A DNA stretch of 64,000 nucleotides from CAYYJR01 sp964472305 (GCA_964472305.1 CAYYJR010000019.1:1-64000), one strand, 5' to 3'; shown: positions 27,043 through 36,951, numbered from the stretch's first letter. Numbers and translations are program-made. Notes: generated by a model from the letters alone, not told the origin.

Positions 27043-27092
27043 CGTCTCGCAACCAGACGCGAGACCAGGATGGTTGCGAGACGACCATCCTG
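27043..27092 (+). promoter_or_regulatory. Interlocking inverted repeats, candidate leader switch
   Basis: CGTCTCGCAACC (27043-27054) is the exact reverse complement of GGTTGCGAGACG (27072-27083). CAGGATGGT (27066-27074) is the exact reverse complement of ACCATCCTG (27084-27092). A third option pairs GTCTCGC (27044-27050) with GCGAGAC (27059-27065). The first two stems share bases 27072-27074 and cannot form fully together. The element lies between cobT and the oxidoreductase operon. No T-run follows. Confidence 0.45.
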
Positions 27093-27255
27093 ATCCGCAT
27101 ACTTACCGGGGCGGCGTGCGAACCTCCAGGCAATGCGACCACTGTTCCGCAAAAAGCTTGAGCGCCGTATTCTGCTGCTGAACCATGTTAACTTGCTGGT
27201 ATTTTGGGAGGGATTCGTGTTACAATACCGGTGAAGGTTTAACGGAATACCAAAC

Positions 27256-27489
27256 ATGGCCCACATCAGCATTAACGCGGAAGGTTGCAAAGCCTGTCTG
27301 CTCTGTATCGAGTATTGTCCACGAGACTGCATTGCCCTCGGTGATGAGCTGAACAGCCGGGGGTATCACCCCGCCGTGTTCGCCACCCCAGAGCGGTGCA
27401 ACGGCTGCCGCATCTGCGCGACCATGTGCCCCGATGTCTGCATCGAAGTCTATCGGGACGTGCACCCCGCCGCCAAGCCCATCACATAA
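27256..27489 (+). CDS. 4Fe-4S ferredoxin, delta subunit of 2-oxoacid:ferredoxin oxidoreductase
   Basis: 77-residue dicluster ferredoxin with two canonical motifs, CKACLLCIEYCP and CNGCRICATMCP. It is the KorD/VorD-type delta subunit that passes electrons from the ThDP site to free ferredoxin. It is followed after 7 nt by the alpha subunit gene, as in vorDBA gene orders. The upstream GAAGGTTTAACGG gives a modest ribosome-binding site. Confidence 0.88.
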   Translation: MAHISINAEGCKACLLCIEYCPRDCIALGDELNSRGYHPAVFATPERCNGCRICATMCPDVCIEVYRDVHPAAKPIT

Positions 27490-27496
27490 GGTGATC

Positions 27497-28546
27497 ATGA
27501 ATACACGACAACTGATGAAGGGAAACGAGGCTATCTGCCGCGCGGCAATCGACGCCGGTTGCTTGTGTTTCTTCGGCTACCCCATCACCCCGCAGAATCA
27601 GGTGCCGGAATACCTGTCGTATCTGATGCCCAAAGCCGGTCGCGTCTTTTTGCAGGCCGAGAGCGAAGTGGCGGCCATCAACATGGTCTACGGCGCTTCC
27701 GCCACCGGCGTGCGCGTGCTCACCTCCTCCAGCAGTCCCGGTATCAGCCTCAAGCAGGAAGGCATTTCCTACCTGGCGGGGGCTGAACTGCCGGCGGTGA
27801 TCGTGAACGTGCAGCGCGGCGGTCCCGGGCTGGGCAACATCGCCCCCGCGCAATCGGATTACTTTCAGGCCACGCGCGGCGGCGGCCACGGCGATTATCG
27901 TACGCTGGTGCTGGCGCCGGCCTCGGTGCAGGAGCTGTATGACCTCACCCGCGACGCCTTCGATCTGGCGGAGAAATATCGCAACCCGGTACTCATTCTC
28001 GCCGACGCCGTGCTCGGGCAGATGATGGAACCGGTGACCATCACCCGCGAGCCGCTGCCGGTGCCGGAACCCCAGCCGTGGGGCGCGCGCGGCACGCGCA
28101 AAGGCAGCCGTTCGGTGTTTAACTCGCTCTACATCATCCCGGACGATCTGGAAGTGGTGAACAGGCGGCTGGAGGAAAAATACGCGCGGATGCACCGCGA
28201 GGAATTGCGCTGGGAGGAAACAAGCTGCGACGATGCCGAGGCGGCGTTCGTCGCCTACGGCAGCAGCGCCCGTGTCTGCCTGACCGCCATCCGCCTGCTC
28301 GCCGAGCGCGGGCACAAAGTCGGATTGTTCCGCCCCATCTCACTCTACCCCTTCCCCTCCGCGCCGCTGCGGCAAATTGGTGAGCGGGTACAGCGATTGC
28401 TGACGGTGGAGATGAGCACCGGACAGATGATCGAAGACGTGCGGCTGGCGGTGGAAGGCTGTGTCCCGGTTGGCTTTTACGGCCGCACCGGCGGCAACGT
28501 GCCCACCCCGGAAGAAGTCGCCGACGCCTACGAGCAGCAGAGGTAG
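27497..28546 (+). CDS. 2-oxoacid:ferredoxin oxidoreductase alpha subunit (VorB/KorA type)
   Basis: 349-residue subunit of a ThDP-dependent oxidoreductase that decarboxylates a 2-oxoacid to the acyl-CoA with ferredoxin reduction. GYPITPQNQVPEYLS is the signature near the N-terminus, with SSPGISLKQEGISYLAGAEL and VQRGGPGLGN further on. The substrate may be 2-oxoisovalerate/branched-chain acids or 2-oxoglutarate; sequence reading alone cannot decide. The ATG at 27497 follows AAGGTG; an in-frame extension to 27434 overlaps the ferredoxin gene. Confidence 0.9.
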   Translation: MNTRQLMKGNEAICRAAIDAGCLCFFGYPITPQNQVPEYLSYLMPKAGRVFLQAESEVAAINMVYGASATGVRVLTSSSSPGISLKQEGISYLAGAELPAVIVNVQRGGPGLGNIAPAQSDYFQATRGGGHGDYRTLVLAPASVQELYDLTRDAFDLAEKYRNPVLILADAVLGQMMEPVTITREPLPVPEPQPWGARGTRKGSRSVFNSLYIIPDDLEVVNRRLEEKYARMHREELRWEETSCDDAEAAFVAYGSSARVCLTAIRLLAERGHKVGLFRPISLYPFPSAPLRQIGERVQRLLTVEMSTGQMIEDVRLAVEGCVPVGFYGRTGGNVPTPEEVADAYEQQR

Positions 28547-28690
28547 GGAAGACGCGGCGGGCAATTCTCGCCCGGAGCAACCTTGGTGGCGAAGCGTACG
28601 GTCACGATGAGAGCGACGTTGATGCCTGCCTACGCATGTTTACCCGTTAACCCGCGGAGGCATGTGTAGACCGGTGGAGATAATACGGCG

Positions 28691-29458
28691 ATGACAACGG
28701 TAGAGCAGACAATGGACAAAGTATTCGAGCGCACGAATGGTCTGTGTGACGTCCGGCAGCATTACTGCCCGGGCTGCACCCACGGGATCGCCCACCGGCT
28801 GGTGGCGGAAACGCTGGTGGAACTGGGCGTGCTGGAGCGCACGATCGGCGTCTGCCCGGTCGGGTGCGCGGTATTCGCCTACGATTATTTCAACTGCGAC
28901 ATGCTGGAGGCGGCCCACGGGCGCGCGCCCGCCGTCGCCACCGGCGTGCGGCGCGCCGTACCCGACGCGGTGGTCTTCACCTATCAAGGCGACGGCGACC
29001 TGGCCTCCATCGGCATGGCGGAGGTTGTGCACGCCGCCGCGCGCAGCGAAAACATTACCGTCATCTTCATCAATAATTCGGTATACGGCATGACCGGCGG
29101 CCAGATGGCGCCCACCTCGCTGGCCGGCCAGCTCACCTCCACCAGTCCCTTTGGCCGCGACACCCGCATGGCCGGCTTTCCCATTCGCGTCTGCGAATTG
29201 CTGGCAACCCTGGACGGCGCCACCTACCTCGCCCGTCAGTCAGCCAACGGGCCCCAAAACGTGCAGGCGACCAAGCGATCGCTCAAAACGGCATTCCAGG
29301 CGCAGCTCGACGGCAAAGGCTTTTCGCTGGTGGAAATCCTCTCCACCTGTCCCACCTGGTGGGGCAAATCGCCGAGGGAATCGATGGATTGGATTGACGA
29401 GGGCACCGCGAAAACCTTCCCCACCGGAGTGATTCTGGACCGCACCACTTCCCGATGA
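28691..29458 (+). CDS. 2-oxoacid:ferredoxin oxidoreductase beta subunit (VorA/KorB type)
   Basis: 255-residue ThDP-binding subunit. YCPGCTHG near residue 27 and the ThDP/Mg motif GDGDLASIG, followed after about 25 residues by NNSVYGMTGGQMAPTS, are diagnostic. The C-terminal STCPTWW segment fits the KorB/VorA type. It lies 144 nt after the alpha gene; that interval shows no additional gene. The gamma subunit that completes most four-subunit enzymes is not downstream: the next gene encodes a secreted protein. Confidence 0.9.
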   Translation: MTTVEQTMDKVFERTNGLCDVRQHYCPGCTHGIAHRLVAETLVELGVLERTIGVCPVGCAVFAYDYFNCDMLEAAHGRAPAVATGVRRAVPDAVVFTYQGDGDLASIGMAEVVHAAARSENITVIFINNSVYGMTGGQMAPTSLAGQLTSTSPFGRDTRMAGFPIRVCELLATLDGATYLARQSANGPQNVQATKRSLKTAFQAQLDGKGFSLVEILSTCPTWWGKSPRESMDWIDEGTAKTFPTGVILDRTTSR

Positions 29459-29562
29459 CGCGCGGTGACTGCCCCCCTGGACGCGCGGCGGAAAGATACG
29501 CACCACGCACCCCATACTGGTAACAGGTATATTGCTGACTGTCACGCGAAGTGAGGTAAGGT

Positions 29563-29848
29563 ATGCCGTGTATTTCGCGCCTGGGGATACTCGTCGGCTT
29601 GATAGCCACTCTCCTCTGCACGTCGATTGCCGCTGCGCCCCTCACCATCGAGCGGGATGGGAACGCCGTCTACCTGGTTCATCAAGGCGCGCGTTTGTTG
29701 ATTGAGGACAATCATTATTGGGTGCGAAGCCGCGCGCAAACCGCTCCGGTTGCGCTGGATGGTGGATATGCGATACAGCCGCAAGCCTGGGAATCCATCG
29801 CCGATCCCTGGAATGACGTTCCCCGTCGTGTGACGATACTGAAGGATA
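29563..29848 (+). CDS. Secreted protein of unknown function, truncated by assembly gap
   Basis: About 95 residues are visible before the run of Ns. A signal peptide (1-25, ending SIAAA) is followed by a soluble start (LTIERDGNAVYLVHQGARLL). GAGGTAAGGT precedes the ATG. The remainder lies in or beyond the gap. The short reading frame after the gap (stop at about 30001) cannot be assumed to continue it, because a 100-N run is a conventional gap of unknown length. Confidence 0.6.
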
Positions 29849-29948
29849 NNNNNNNNNNNNNNNNNNNNNNNNNNNNNNNNNNNNNNNNNNNNNNNNNNNN
29901 NNNNNNNNNNNNNNNNNNNNNNNNNNNNNNNNNNNNNNNNNNNNNNNN
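29849..29948. other. Assembly gap (100 N)
   Basis: Exactly one hundred Ns join two contigs. True distance and sequence are unknown. It sits at the left border of the lower-GC metal-resistance region. Confidence 0.99.
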
Positions 29949-30492
29949 GGATACAGAGACAGGTTTGTATCTCCACCCTGTCGCTTTTTGTCCTGCCGGT
30001 TGACGGCTTAGGCGGCTTCCCAGTTGGGCGTCGAGTTGGGCAATGCGTTCGTCAAACCCGGTCGGCCAGCCGGTGTAGTAGGTATTGGCGCACAGCGTGG
30101 CAGCAGCGGCCGCCTCGTTCGGCGTGACGTCGGTGAGCCAGGTCAGACCTGGCCGGGACCGACGCGGGAATCCTGCGGGCACGGGGTGAGCAGTGAATGT
30201 TGCCGGTTGCCTCCCTCACTCCGGCGCACGCCTGCTACATTAATCCCGGCTCAGGGAGCTACCTTTTCCAGTTGGCGATTGGTGGCATCGTGGGAGCGGA
30301 TTACACATTACGGAACAGGTTCTTCATCCGGCGACGGGACACTAAAGGCCATACCTCTATCGCAGAGTGACACCCGTCATTCAGTAGTATCCGAAAGGAG
30401 TATGTCCTATGATCCGATACACCCGATGGTTAGTAGTATGTTGAAAGTGCGTCACGGGACACCTCCATTTTGAGATACTCTGGAAGTGAGTA
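29949..30492. other. Gene-poor scrap region after the gap
   Basis: No complete gene is supported. On the minus strand an open frame from 30182 runs to the gap with protein-like text (TWLTDVTPNEAAAAATL, TYYTGWPTGFDERIAQLD), which may be a fragment of a gene cut by the gap. I do not recognise it. The rest, up to the efflux operon's end, appears non-coding. Confidence 0.4.
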
Positions 30493-30523
30493 TTCCGATC
30501 CCCATCACTGACAGGGATCGGAA
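30493..30523. terminator. Hairpin downstream of the RND efflux operon
   Basis: TTCCGATCCC (30493-30502) pairs with GGGATCGGAA (30514-30523), a 10-bp stem with an 11-nt loop, 13 nt past the stop of the RND pump on the minus strand. No strong T-run follows, so terminator activity is plausible, not certain. Confidence 0.5.
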
Positions 30524-30535
30524 CCTGTCTTCTCG

Positions 30536-33500
30536 CTACGCCACTTCCTTCACGCGCCGTGCGCGGAACAGGGTGAAATGCCGCTGGGCCTGACCTTTCG
30601 CGTGTTCCCAAGCCAGGTAGACCGCTGGAAGTACACACAGAGTGAACAGCGTCGAAGTGAACAGGCCGCCCACCATGACGATAGCCAGCGGCTTTTCGAT
30701 CTCCGCGCCAACGCCACTGCTTAACAGGATGGGCACCACGCCGAAGGCGGCACACAAGGCTGTCATCAGCTTCGGACGCAGGCGCTGGACACTCGCTAAC
30801 CGAATCGCCTCCTCCATGCTATGGCCTTCGGCTACGAAGTCGTTGGTCTGCGTCAGCAGCACCAGACTGTTTTGTACCGCGATACCGAAGAGCGCGATGA
30901 AGCCCACGGCGGAGGAGACGTTGAGCGTTTCCCCGGTCAGGAGCAGTGAGGCGACCCCGCCGATGAACGCGCTGGGTACCGTTGCCAATATGATCATCGC
31001 CTGGGAGGCTGATTTCAACGCGACGAAGAGCAGCATGAAGACGACCACCAATGCGATGACCGTGGCCATTGCCAGCGACTTCATGGCACGCTGCTGGTTC
31101 TGGAACTGCCCGCCATAGACCACATAGTAGTCGCCGGACAGTTTGACTTCCTTCATCCCGGCCTTAATGTCGGCGACCACACTCCCAAGGTCGCGCCCCT
31201 GGATGCTGGCGTTGATGCTCAACCGGCGATTCATCGCCTCACGCCAGATGACGTTCGGGCCTTCCGCCAGACTGATGTCCGCGAGTTGTGAGAGCGGTAC
31301 CGCCGCCCCGGAGGGCGTATCCACCAGGATATTACCGAGTGCATCGATATCGCCGCGCACACCATCGGCAAAGCGCATGAACACCCCGTAGCTGCGCTGG
31401 CCTTTCCAGACCTGGGTTACCTCTTCACCACCAATGGCGAGTTGGATCATCTCCGAGATATCCCCGACAGACACCCCATGGCGCGCCGCCGCTTGCCGGT
31501 CAATCTGGATCTGTACCTGTGGGATGCCTGCCACCTGATCCATGTTGATGTCCGCCACGCCCTTCGTGCGTTCCATGATCGCTTTGATCTGCGCCCCTTT
31601 CTCGGCGAGTACCTGAATATCCGGTCCGAAGAGTTTCACTTGCAGCGGAGCCGGCGTGCCTTCCATGCTTTCATTGATTTTATTTTGCAACGGTTGGGTG
31701 AAGGAAACGGCTACGCCCGGGATGCGCTCAATCTCTTCCCGCACGTCGGCGAGAATCGCTTCACTCGGTTTCGAGAGTTGATCCTTGGGTTTCAGGTTGA
31801 CGAACATCTCTCCCAAGTTCACCGGTAACACACAGCCGATGGCACGTTCTGACCGACCGTTCCGGCGCACCACTTCGACAATATCCGGGTGCTTCAGCAG
31901 GATGTCTTCGATCTGGCGCGTTATCCGGTTGTTCTCTTCCAGCGAGGTTTCCGCCGGGGTAGTCGTCGAGACGAACCAAGTTCCCTCATCGAGTTTGGGC
32001 ATGAAGTCACGGCCCACCGCGAGTAAACCGAAGGCCGAAGGGATCAGCAGCGTCGCCGCGATACCGATCACGGCCCAGCGGTGGTGCAGCGCCCATTCGA
32101 GCACCGGCACATAGCCCCGCTTAATCCAGGCAACGAATTTGACTTCACCCTCGTGTGGTTTCGGGTGCAGGAAACGCATCCCCAGTACCGGGATGAGCGT
32201 CAGGGAGAGTACCAATGCCACCAGCATCGCCGCCGCGACCGTCACCGCCAGCGGTCGGAAGAGCAAGCCTTCAATGCCACCCATCAGGAAGAGCGGGAGG
32301 AAGACCGCGATGATGATCAAGGTGGCGAAGGCGATGGGGCGCCCAACTTCGATGGCGGCCTGATGTGCGACCGCACGTTTCACACCGGGTTCATGGAGAT
32401 TCGCCCTGCTGCGGTGAAAGCGATGGTAGAGGTTTTCGACCATGATGATCGAGGCATCGACCATGATGCCGACGGCGATGGCTAATCCTCCGAGCGACAT
32501 GGTATTCAGGCCTATGCCAAGTTGCCGCATGAGCATGCCGGCGATCATCACCGACAGCGGCAGCGACGCTGCCACAATGAGCGTGCTGCGGAAATGACCC
32601 AGGAAGACCAACAGCACCAGGATCACCAGTACCGCCCCGATGAGGATTGCACGCGTTACACTGGAGAGAGAGTGATTGATGAGGTGTGTCTGATCGTAAT
32701 AGGGAACGATCTTCACCCCCTTCGGCAGTGTCTCCTGTACGTCGGCGATGGTGCGCTCGATGCCCTTGACCACCTGCACCGTGTCGGCATTGGGTTGCTT
32801 GATCACCAGCGCCACGACCGTCTCTTTGCCGTCTTTGCTGGCCACCCCGCGCTGGATGGCGGTGCTTTCCTCGACGCGGGCGACATCGCGCAGGTAGACC
32901 GGCACGCCGTTGCGCGCCGTCACCACCGTCATTTCGATGTCCTCCACCGAGTTGTAGCGGCCCAGCCCACGGACGGTATACTCGGCGACGCCGGTGCTGA
33001 TAAAGCCACCGGAGGCATTCTCGTTACCGCCTTTCACCGCCTCTTCAACATCCTTGAGCGCGACATGGTAGCTGCGCAAGGCGTTTTGATCGAGGGTGAC
33101 CCGGTACTGCCGCAACTTGCCGCCCATATTGAGCACTTCGGCGACGCCAGGCACATTGAGCAGGCTGTAGCGAATCTGCCACTCGGCCAGTTCGCGCAGT
33201 TCAGTGGGGGGGAGGTCGCCTTCTACGGCGTATTCATAGACCTCGGCTAGGCGCGTGGTGGCGCTGGACAACGCCGGCGGTTCGGAACCGGGCGGCGATT
33301 GCCCGGCGACTTGTGCCATTCGCTCGGTGACGAACTGGCGGGCCCGCCAGAACTCAGTCTCGATGCCGAACTCGACGACCACCGAGGATAATCCCTGTGT
33401 CGTCTGCGAGCGCACGCGCTGCACCCCGGGCATGCCGTTCATCGCCGCCTCCATCGGACGGGTAATGGCCGTTTCGATCTCTTCCGCCGCCATCGATTCG

Positions 33501-33688
33501 TTCTCGGTGACAACGGTAAAGACCGGGATGGTAATGTCGGGATACACGTTACGCGGCAGTTGCTGGTAGGCGGTGATGCCAAAGACCAGCGCCAATCCAA
33601 CGAGCATTACGACGAGTGCTTGTTGACTGAACGCGGCATGGATGACCTTGTCGATCAGGCTGCCGTGTGGATGTTGTTGCTGATCCAT
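30536..33688 (-). CDS. Heavy-metal efflux RND transporter, CzcA/CusA family
   Basis: 1050-residue inner-membrane proton-driven pump of the HME-RND type, with twelve membrane helices and two large periplasmic loops. YPDITIPVFTVVTENESMAAEEIE is typical of the N-terminal pore domain (first 20 residues cited). The TM4 proton-relay motif VGIMVDASIIMVEN carries the Asp and Glu of CusA-like pumps. FMPKLDEGTWFVSTTTPAET resembles CzcA more than CusA: the first methionine of the CusA Met triad is not visible there. Metal specificity is therefore open (divalent cation or Cu/Ag). It is the last gene of the TolC-adaptor-pump operon, 9 nt after the adaptor. Confidence 0.92.
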   Translation of the reverse strand: MDQQQHPHGSLIDKVIHAAFSQQALVVMLVGLALVFGITAYQQLPRNVYPDITIPVFTVVTENESMAAEEIETAITRPMEAAMNGMPGVQRVRSQTTQGLSSVVVEFGIETEFWRARQFVTERMAQVAGQSPPGSEPPALSSATTRLAEVYEYAVEGDLPPTELRELAEWQIRYSLLNVPGVAEVLNMGGKLRQYRVTLDQNALRSYHVALKDVEEAVKGGNENASGGFISTGVAEYTVRGLGRYNSVEDIEMTVVTARNGVPVYLRDVARVEESTAIQRGVASKDGKETVVALVIKQPNADTVQVVKGIERTIADVQETLPKGVKIVPYYDQTHLINHSLSSVTRAILIGAVLVILVLLVFLGHFRSTLIVAASLPLSVMIAGMLMRQLGIGLNTMSLGGLAIAVGIMVDASIIMVENLYHRFHRSRANLHEPGVKRAVAHQAAIEVGRPIAFATLIIIAVFLPLFLMGGIEGLLFRPLAVTVAAAMLVALVLSLTLIPVLGMRFLHPKPHEGEVKFVAWIKRGYVPVLEWALHHRWAVIGIAATLLIPSAFGLLAVGRDFMPKLDEGTWFVSTTTPAETSLEENNRITRQIEDILLKHPDIVEVVRRNGRSERAIGCVLPVNLGEMFVNLKPKDQLSKPSEAILADVREEIERIPGVAVSFTQPLQNKINESMEGTPAPLQVKLFGPDIQVLAEKGAQIKAIMERTKGVADINMDQVAGIPQVQIQIDRQAAARHGVSVGDISEMIQLAIGGEEVTQVWKGQRSYGVFMRFADGVRGDIDALGNILVDTPSGAAVPLSQLADISLAEGPNVIWREAMNRRLSINASIQGRDLGSVVADIKAGMKEVKLSGDYYVVYGGQFQNQQRAMKSLAMATVIALVVVFMLLFVALKSASQAMIILATVPSAFIGGVASLLLTGETLNVSSAVGFIALFGIAVQNSLVLLTQTNDFVAEGHSMEEAIRLASVQRLRPKLMTALCAAFGVVPILLSSGVGAEIEKPLAIVMVGGLFTSTLFTLCVLPAVYLAWEHAKGQAQRHFTLFRARRVKEVA

Positions 33689-33697
33689 GCTCGCTCC

Positions 33698-35466
33698 TTA
33701 ATGTCCGTCCGCGCAGCCGGCTTCGAGTTGCCCGGAGCCGAGGGCGGTCTTGAGTTGATACTGACCGGTGGTGACGACCTCCAGGCCTGCTTCCAGGCCG
33801 GTGAGAACTTCGACACGGTCGCCATGGGTGGCACCAATGGTCACCACATGCTTATCGAATGAGCCGCACACGCTCTTGCCGGCAACCTTATCTTCTTCGC
33901 AGTCCATGCAAGGCGAGAAGACGATCTTCTTGCCGGCTTCATCCAGTAGGGCTGTTTTCGGGATCAGCAAGGCTTGCCCGCCTTTGCCGGTCGCCAGATT
34001 AACGGTGGCGAACATCCCCGCTTTTAAGGCGCTGCCAGGATTGGCCACGTCACAGCGGATGCGCGCGGTGCGCGTCTCGGCGTTCATGCCGGTGCCGATA
34101 TGGCGCACGATCCCATGGAAGACCTTACCGGGGAAACTGGCGACGGTAATTTCGGCGGTCAGCCCAATGCGCACCTTGGCCAGGTCCTTTTCATACACAT
34201 TCGCCCACACCCACATGCGATCGGTGTTCACGATGGTGAAGAGATCGGTGGAAGCTTCCACAGCCTGGCCGGGTGTGGCCTGGCGCTCGGTGATGACGCC
34301 GCTGATCGGCGCGGTAATAGGGATACTGACGGCATTCCCGGAGGCGCCGGCAGCACGCAGGGCACGCAGCGCATTCTCAGCCGCCTGGACTTCTGCCCGT
34401 GCGCGTGCCAGATCGGCTTCCGCACCCTGAATTTCCTGCTTGGCGAGCAGCGACTTCCCGGCGACCTGTTTCTCACGCGCGAGCACGGACTGCGCCACCG
34501 ACAACTGTCCCCTGGCGCGCTGTAGTGCCGCCTCACACATATCGACTTCTCGCTCGGCTTGATGCACGGCGGATTGTGCCGCTTTCGTTTCCGCCGAGGT
34601 GTAGATCCCCTGCTCCGCGATGGTGTCTTCACGGGTCAGCGTTTGCCGCGCGATCTCCAGATGGGTGCGGGCTTCCTTCTCTTTCGCCTTGGCATCATCG
34701 AGGTCGGCTTCGGCGGCTTCCATGTCGCGCCGCGCGGCAATGCCGGCGTTAAACAGTCGCGTGTTGCGGTCGTAGGCATTCTGCTTCACCTTGACCGCCG
34801 CCTGCGCCGATTCCAATTCCGCTTGCGCTTCAGCGACATTCCCTTGAGCCGCTTCGATCTGCGGACCGTGGTAGGCATTGGCTTTCGCCAGTTTCTGCTT
34901 GCGGTCCAGGTCATCCGCCGCCAGTTCCCGCGCGTTCCGAGCACGCGCGAGCGCAGATTCTGCTTGTTTCACCTCGGCCTGCGCAGAGGAGAACGCCCCT
35001 TCGGCATCATCGAGTGGACGCTGGGTGAGCGCGCCGGTTGCCGCCAATTCCTTCACCATCCCGAGGCGCGTACGCGCCGACTGTTCCTCGGCACGGGTAC
35101 GGATGAGCGCCGATTGGACATCGGCCACATCGCGGCTGGCGACAGTGGCCAGTGTCTGCCCCACACGCACACGTTGTCCGACTTTTCAGAGAGCTGGGTA
35201 AGTCGTCCGGAGACGGGGGATCCCACCTTGGCGGTTTGATCTTCGTTAGCCTGCACCTCACCGGTGACCGTCAACTGCGCGGTGACGGGAGCCATGACGA
35301 CCGGCGCGGTCTCCAGACCGGCAATTTTCACCCCCGTATTACCGGCTTCCTCAGCATGTGCCGGTTCGGACATCGTTGACGTAGTATCGCGTCGCGTCGC
35401 GAAGAACACGGCAGTAGCTACCAACAGTACAACTGCCATGAGAATAAGCAGTAAACGGTGTTTCAT
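33698..35466 (-). CDS. RND efflux periplasmic adaptor (HlyD/CzcB-like), frameshifted in this assembly
   Basis: Two frames together encode one adaptor of about 589 residues. The first (from ATG 35466) gives a membrane anchor and TVTGEVQANEDQTAKVGSPV then GRLTQLSEK. The second gives VGQRVRVGQTLATVASRDV, a very long helical hairpin, the second lipoyl half (TAPISGVITERQATPGQAV) and the beta-barrel. The break is at an A4 run in the coding sense (plus-strand T4 at 35183-35186), where one base appears missing. A cysteine insert, CMDCEEDKVAGKSVCG, and a GCADGH tail near the C-terminus may bind metal. The ATG overlaps the TolC-gene stop by 4 nt. Confidence 0.88.
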
Positions 35467-36704
35467 CGGGGAACCTCCTTCTCGTCGATCGGCAGTATGT
35501 CAACGCCGACCGCCCAGGTTAATTGTGCCAGCGCCTTGTGGTACTCGCCAAGGGTGGCGAGATATTCCACCTGTACCGCACGCACGGTGCGGCGGGCTTC
35601 CAGCACTTCCAGGTAGTTCAAGGCGCCTTCCTGATAGCCGAGTTTCACCATGGCCGCGAGCTTCTCCGCCGGCTGCAGCACCTGCTCGCGCAGGATCTGA
35701 AGTTGTATCTCGGTGTGATGCACGGCGATGAGCGCGGACGCGACATCCTGGTGTATGGCGAGACGGGCTGCCTCGCGACGTTTTTCCTGGGCGCGCAGGA
35801 TCGCGTCCACACGCTGGCGTTCCGCCTTTGTCGATCCCCAATCCATCAGGGGAAGAGTGACGCCCAGGCCGATGCCGCCGGCGCCTGCCCATTCTTCCTG
35901 GCGCACCTGCACGGCGAGATCAGGTCGACGAGCTGCACGAACAGCCTCAATGTCCGCCTGCGCCACGGTAATATGGGCTTGTGCATACGCCAACTCGGGG
36001 CGATGCGCTTCTGCCAAGGGATAGAGGACGGCGTCATCGAGGGTGATAGCTGGTAGGGTGAGGGTATCCGCCAGGATCAGCGGTGTCGCGGGGGCACGGC
36101 CCATCGCGGTATTCAACGTAGCGGTAGCCTGTGCGACCGTCGCCTGGGAACGTGCCAATTGCTGGCGGGCACGCACCAGTTCCACCTCCACTTTCATCGC
36201 ATGAGACGTCGGCTCGTTACCGAGTTCCACTTGCTTCTTCGCCGCGGTCAGTAGCGTTTCAGCATGCTGCACATTTTCGACGTCTGCCGTCGCAATGGCT
36301 TGCGCCTGGGCGAGATCCCAGTAGGCGGTCTGTACGGCAAGGAGGATGTCACGTTCGGTGACACGTTGATCGGCACTGGTGGCATGTAGTTGCCCAGCAG
36401 CGGCTTTGGCGCGGGCCTTCCGTGCCCCATTGATTTCCAGCGGTTGGGAGAGCGAGAGAAACTCATCGGCCCCAGCGGGTCCGAGCACGCCGGGGGTGAC
36501 GACTATTTCGGGATTGCGAAGCGCCCTTGCTCTCCGCAGGTTAGCCGTTGCCGCCGCCACGTCGTCTTGCGCAGCGTGCAACGTGAGACGGTGTGTGCGG
36601 GCATACTGGACGGCAGCACCGAGAGTGAATGCCTCCTGTGTCAATGCCGGCAGCACTGCCAGCACGATGGTCAGGAGGAAGAGCGTATATCTGATGGCAT
36701 ACAT
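35463..36704 (-). CDS. TolC-family outer-membrane efflux protein
   Basis: 413-residue outer-membrane channel component. A signal peptide (about 1-22) is followed by the repeated helical arrangement of TolC/CzcC proteins: FTLGAAVQYARTHRLTLHAA, QPLEINGARKARAKAA, ERDILLAVQTAYWDLAQAQA, and the second-half repeat VLYPLAEAHRPELAYAQAHI. The start at 36704 begins the leader peptide and has GAGG upstream; frames running to 36869 lack support. Its stop overlaps the adaptor start as ATGA, so the order is TolC, adaptor, pump. Confidence 0.9.
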   Translation of the reverse strand: MYAIRYTLFLLTIVLAVLPALTQEAFTLGAAVQYARTHRLTLHAAQDDVAAATANLRRARALRNPEIVVTPGVLGPAGADEFLSLSQPLEINGARKARAKAAAGQLHATSADQRVTERDILLAVQTAYWDLAQAQAIATADVENVQHAETLLTAAKKQVELGNEPTSHAMKVEVELVRARQQLARSQATVAQATATLNTAMGRAPATPLILADTLTLPAITLDDAVLYPLAEAHRPELAYAQAHITVAQADIEAVRAARRPDLAVQVRQEEWAGAGGIGLGVTLPLMDWGSTKAERQRVDAILRAQEKRREAARLAIHQDVASALIAVHHTEIQLQILREQVLQPAEKLAAMVKLGYQEGALNYLEVLEARRTVRAVQVEYLATLGEYHKALAQLTWAVGVDILPIDEKEVPR

Positions 36705-36951
36705 AGACAGATACCTCGTCGAGAATAGGCCTGCCGGCAGCAACACCCAGGGGTGTGCGGCTGGCATAGCGACGACGCATGGCAAGCCACGGTCTGGATG
36801 ACCAATGGCCTGAAGCGATAAAATGGGTGAGTCTATGCCGTGCTTCACGCGTACTGCAGCCATAGACACAGGTACAGTGAGCCTGTGGAAAGGCCGCAGA
36901 CGTGCGACAGCGTGTCACATGGGGTGTGGATCGGGCGTAGACGTGATGAGG

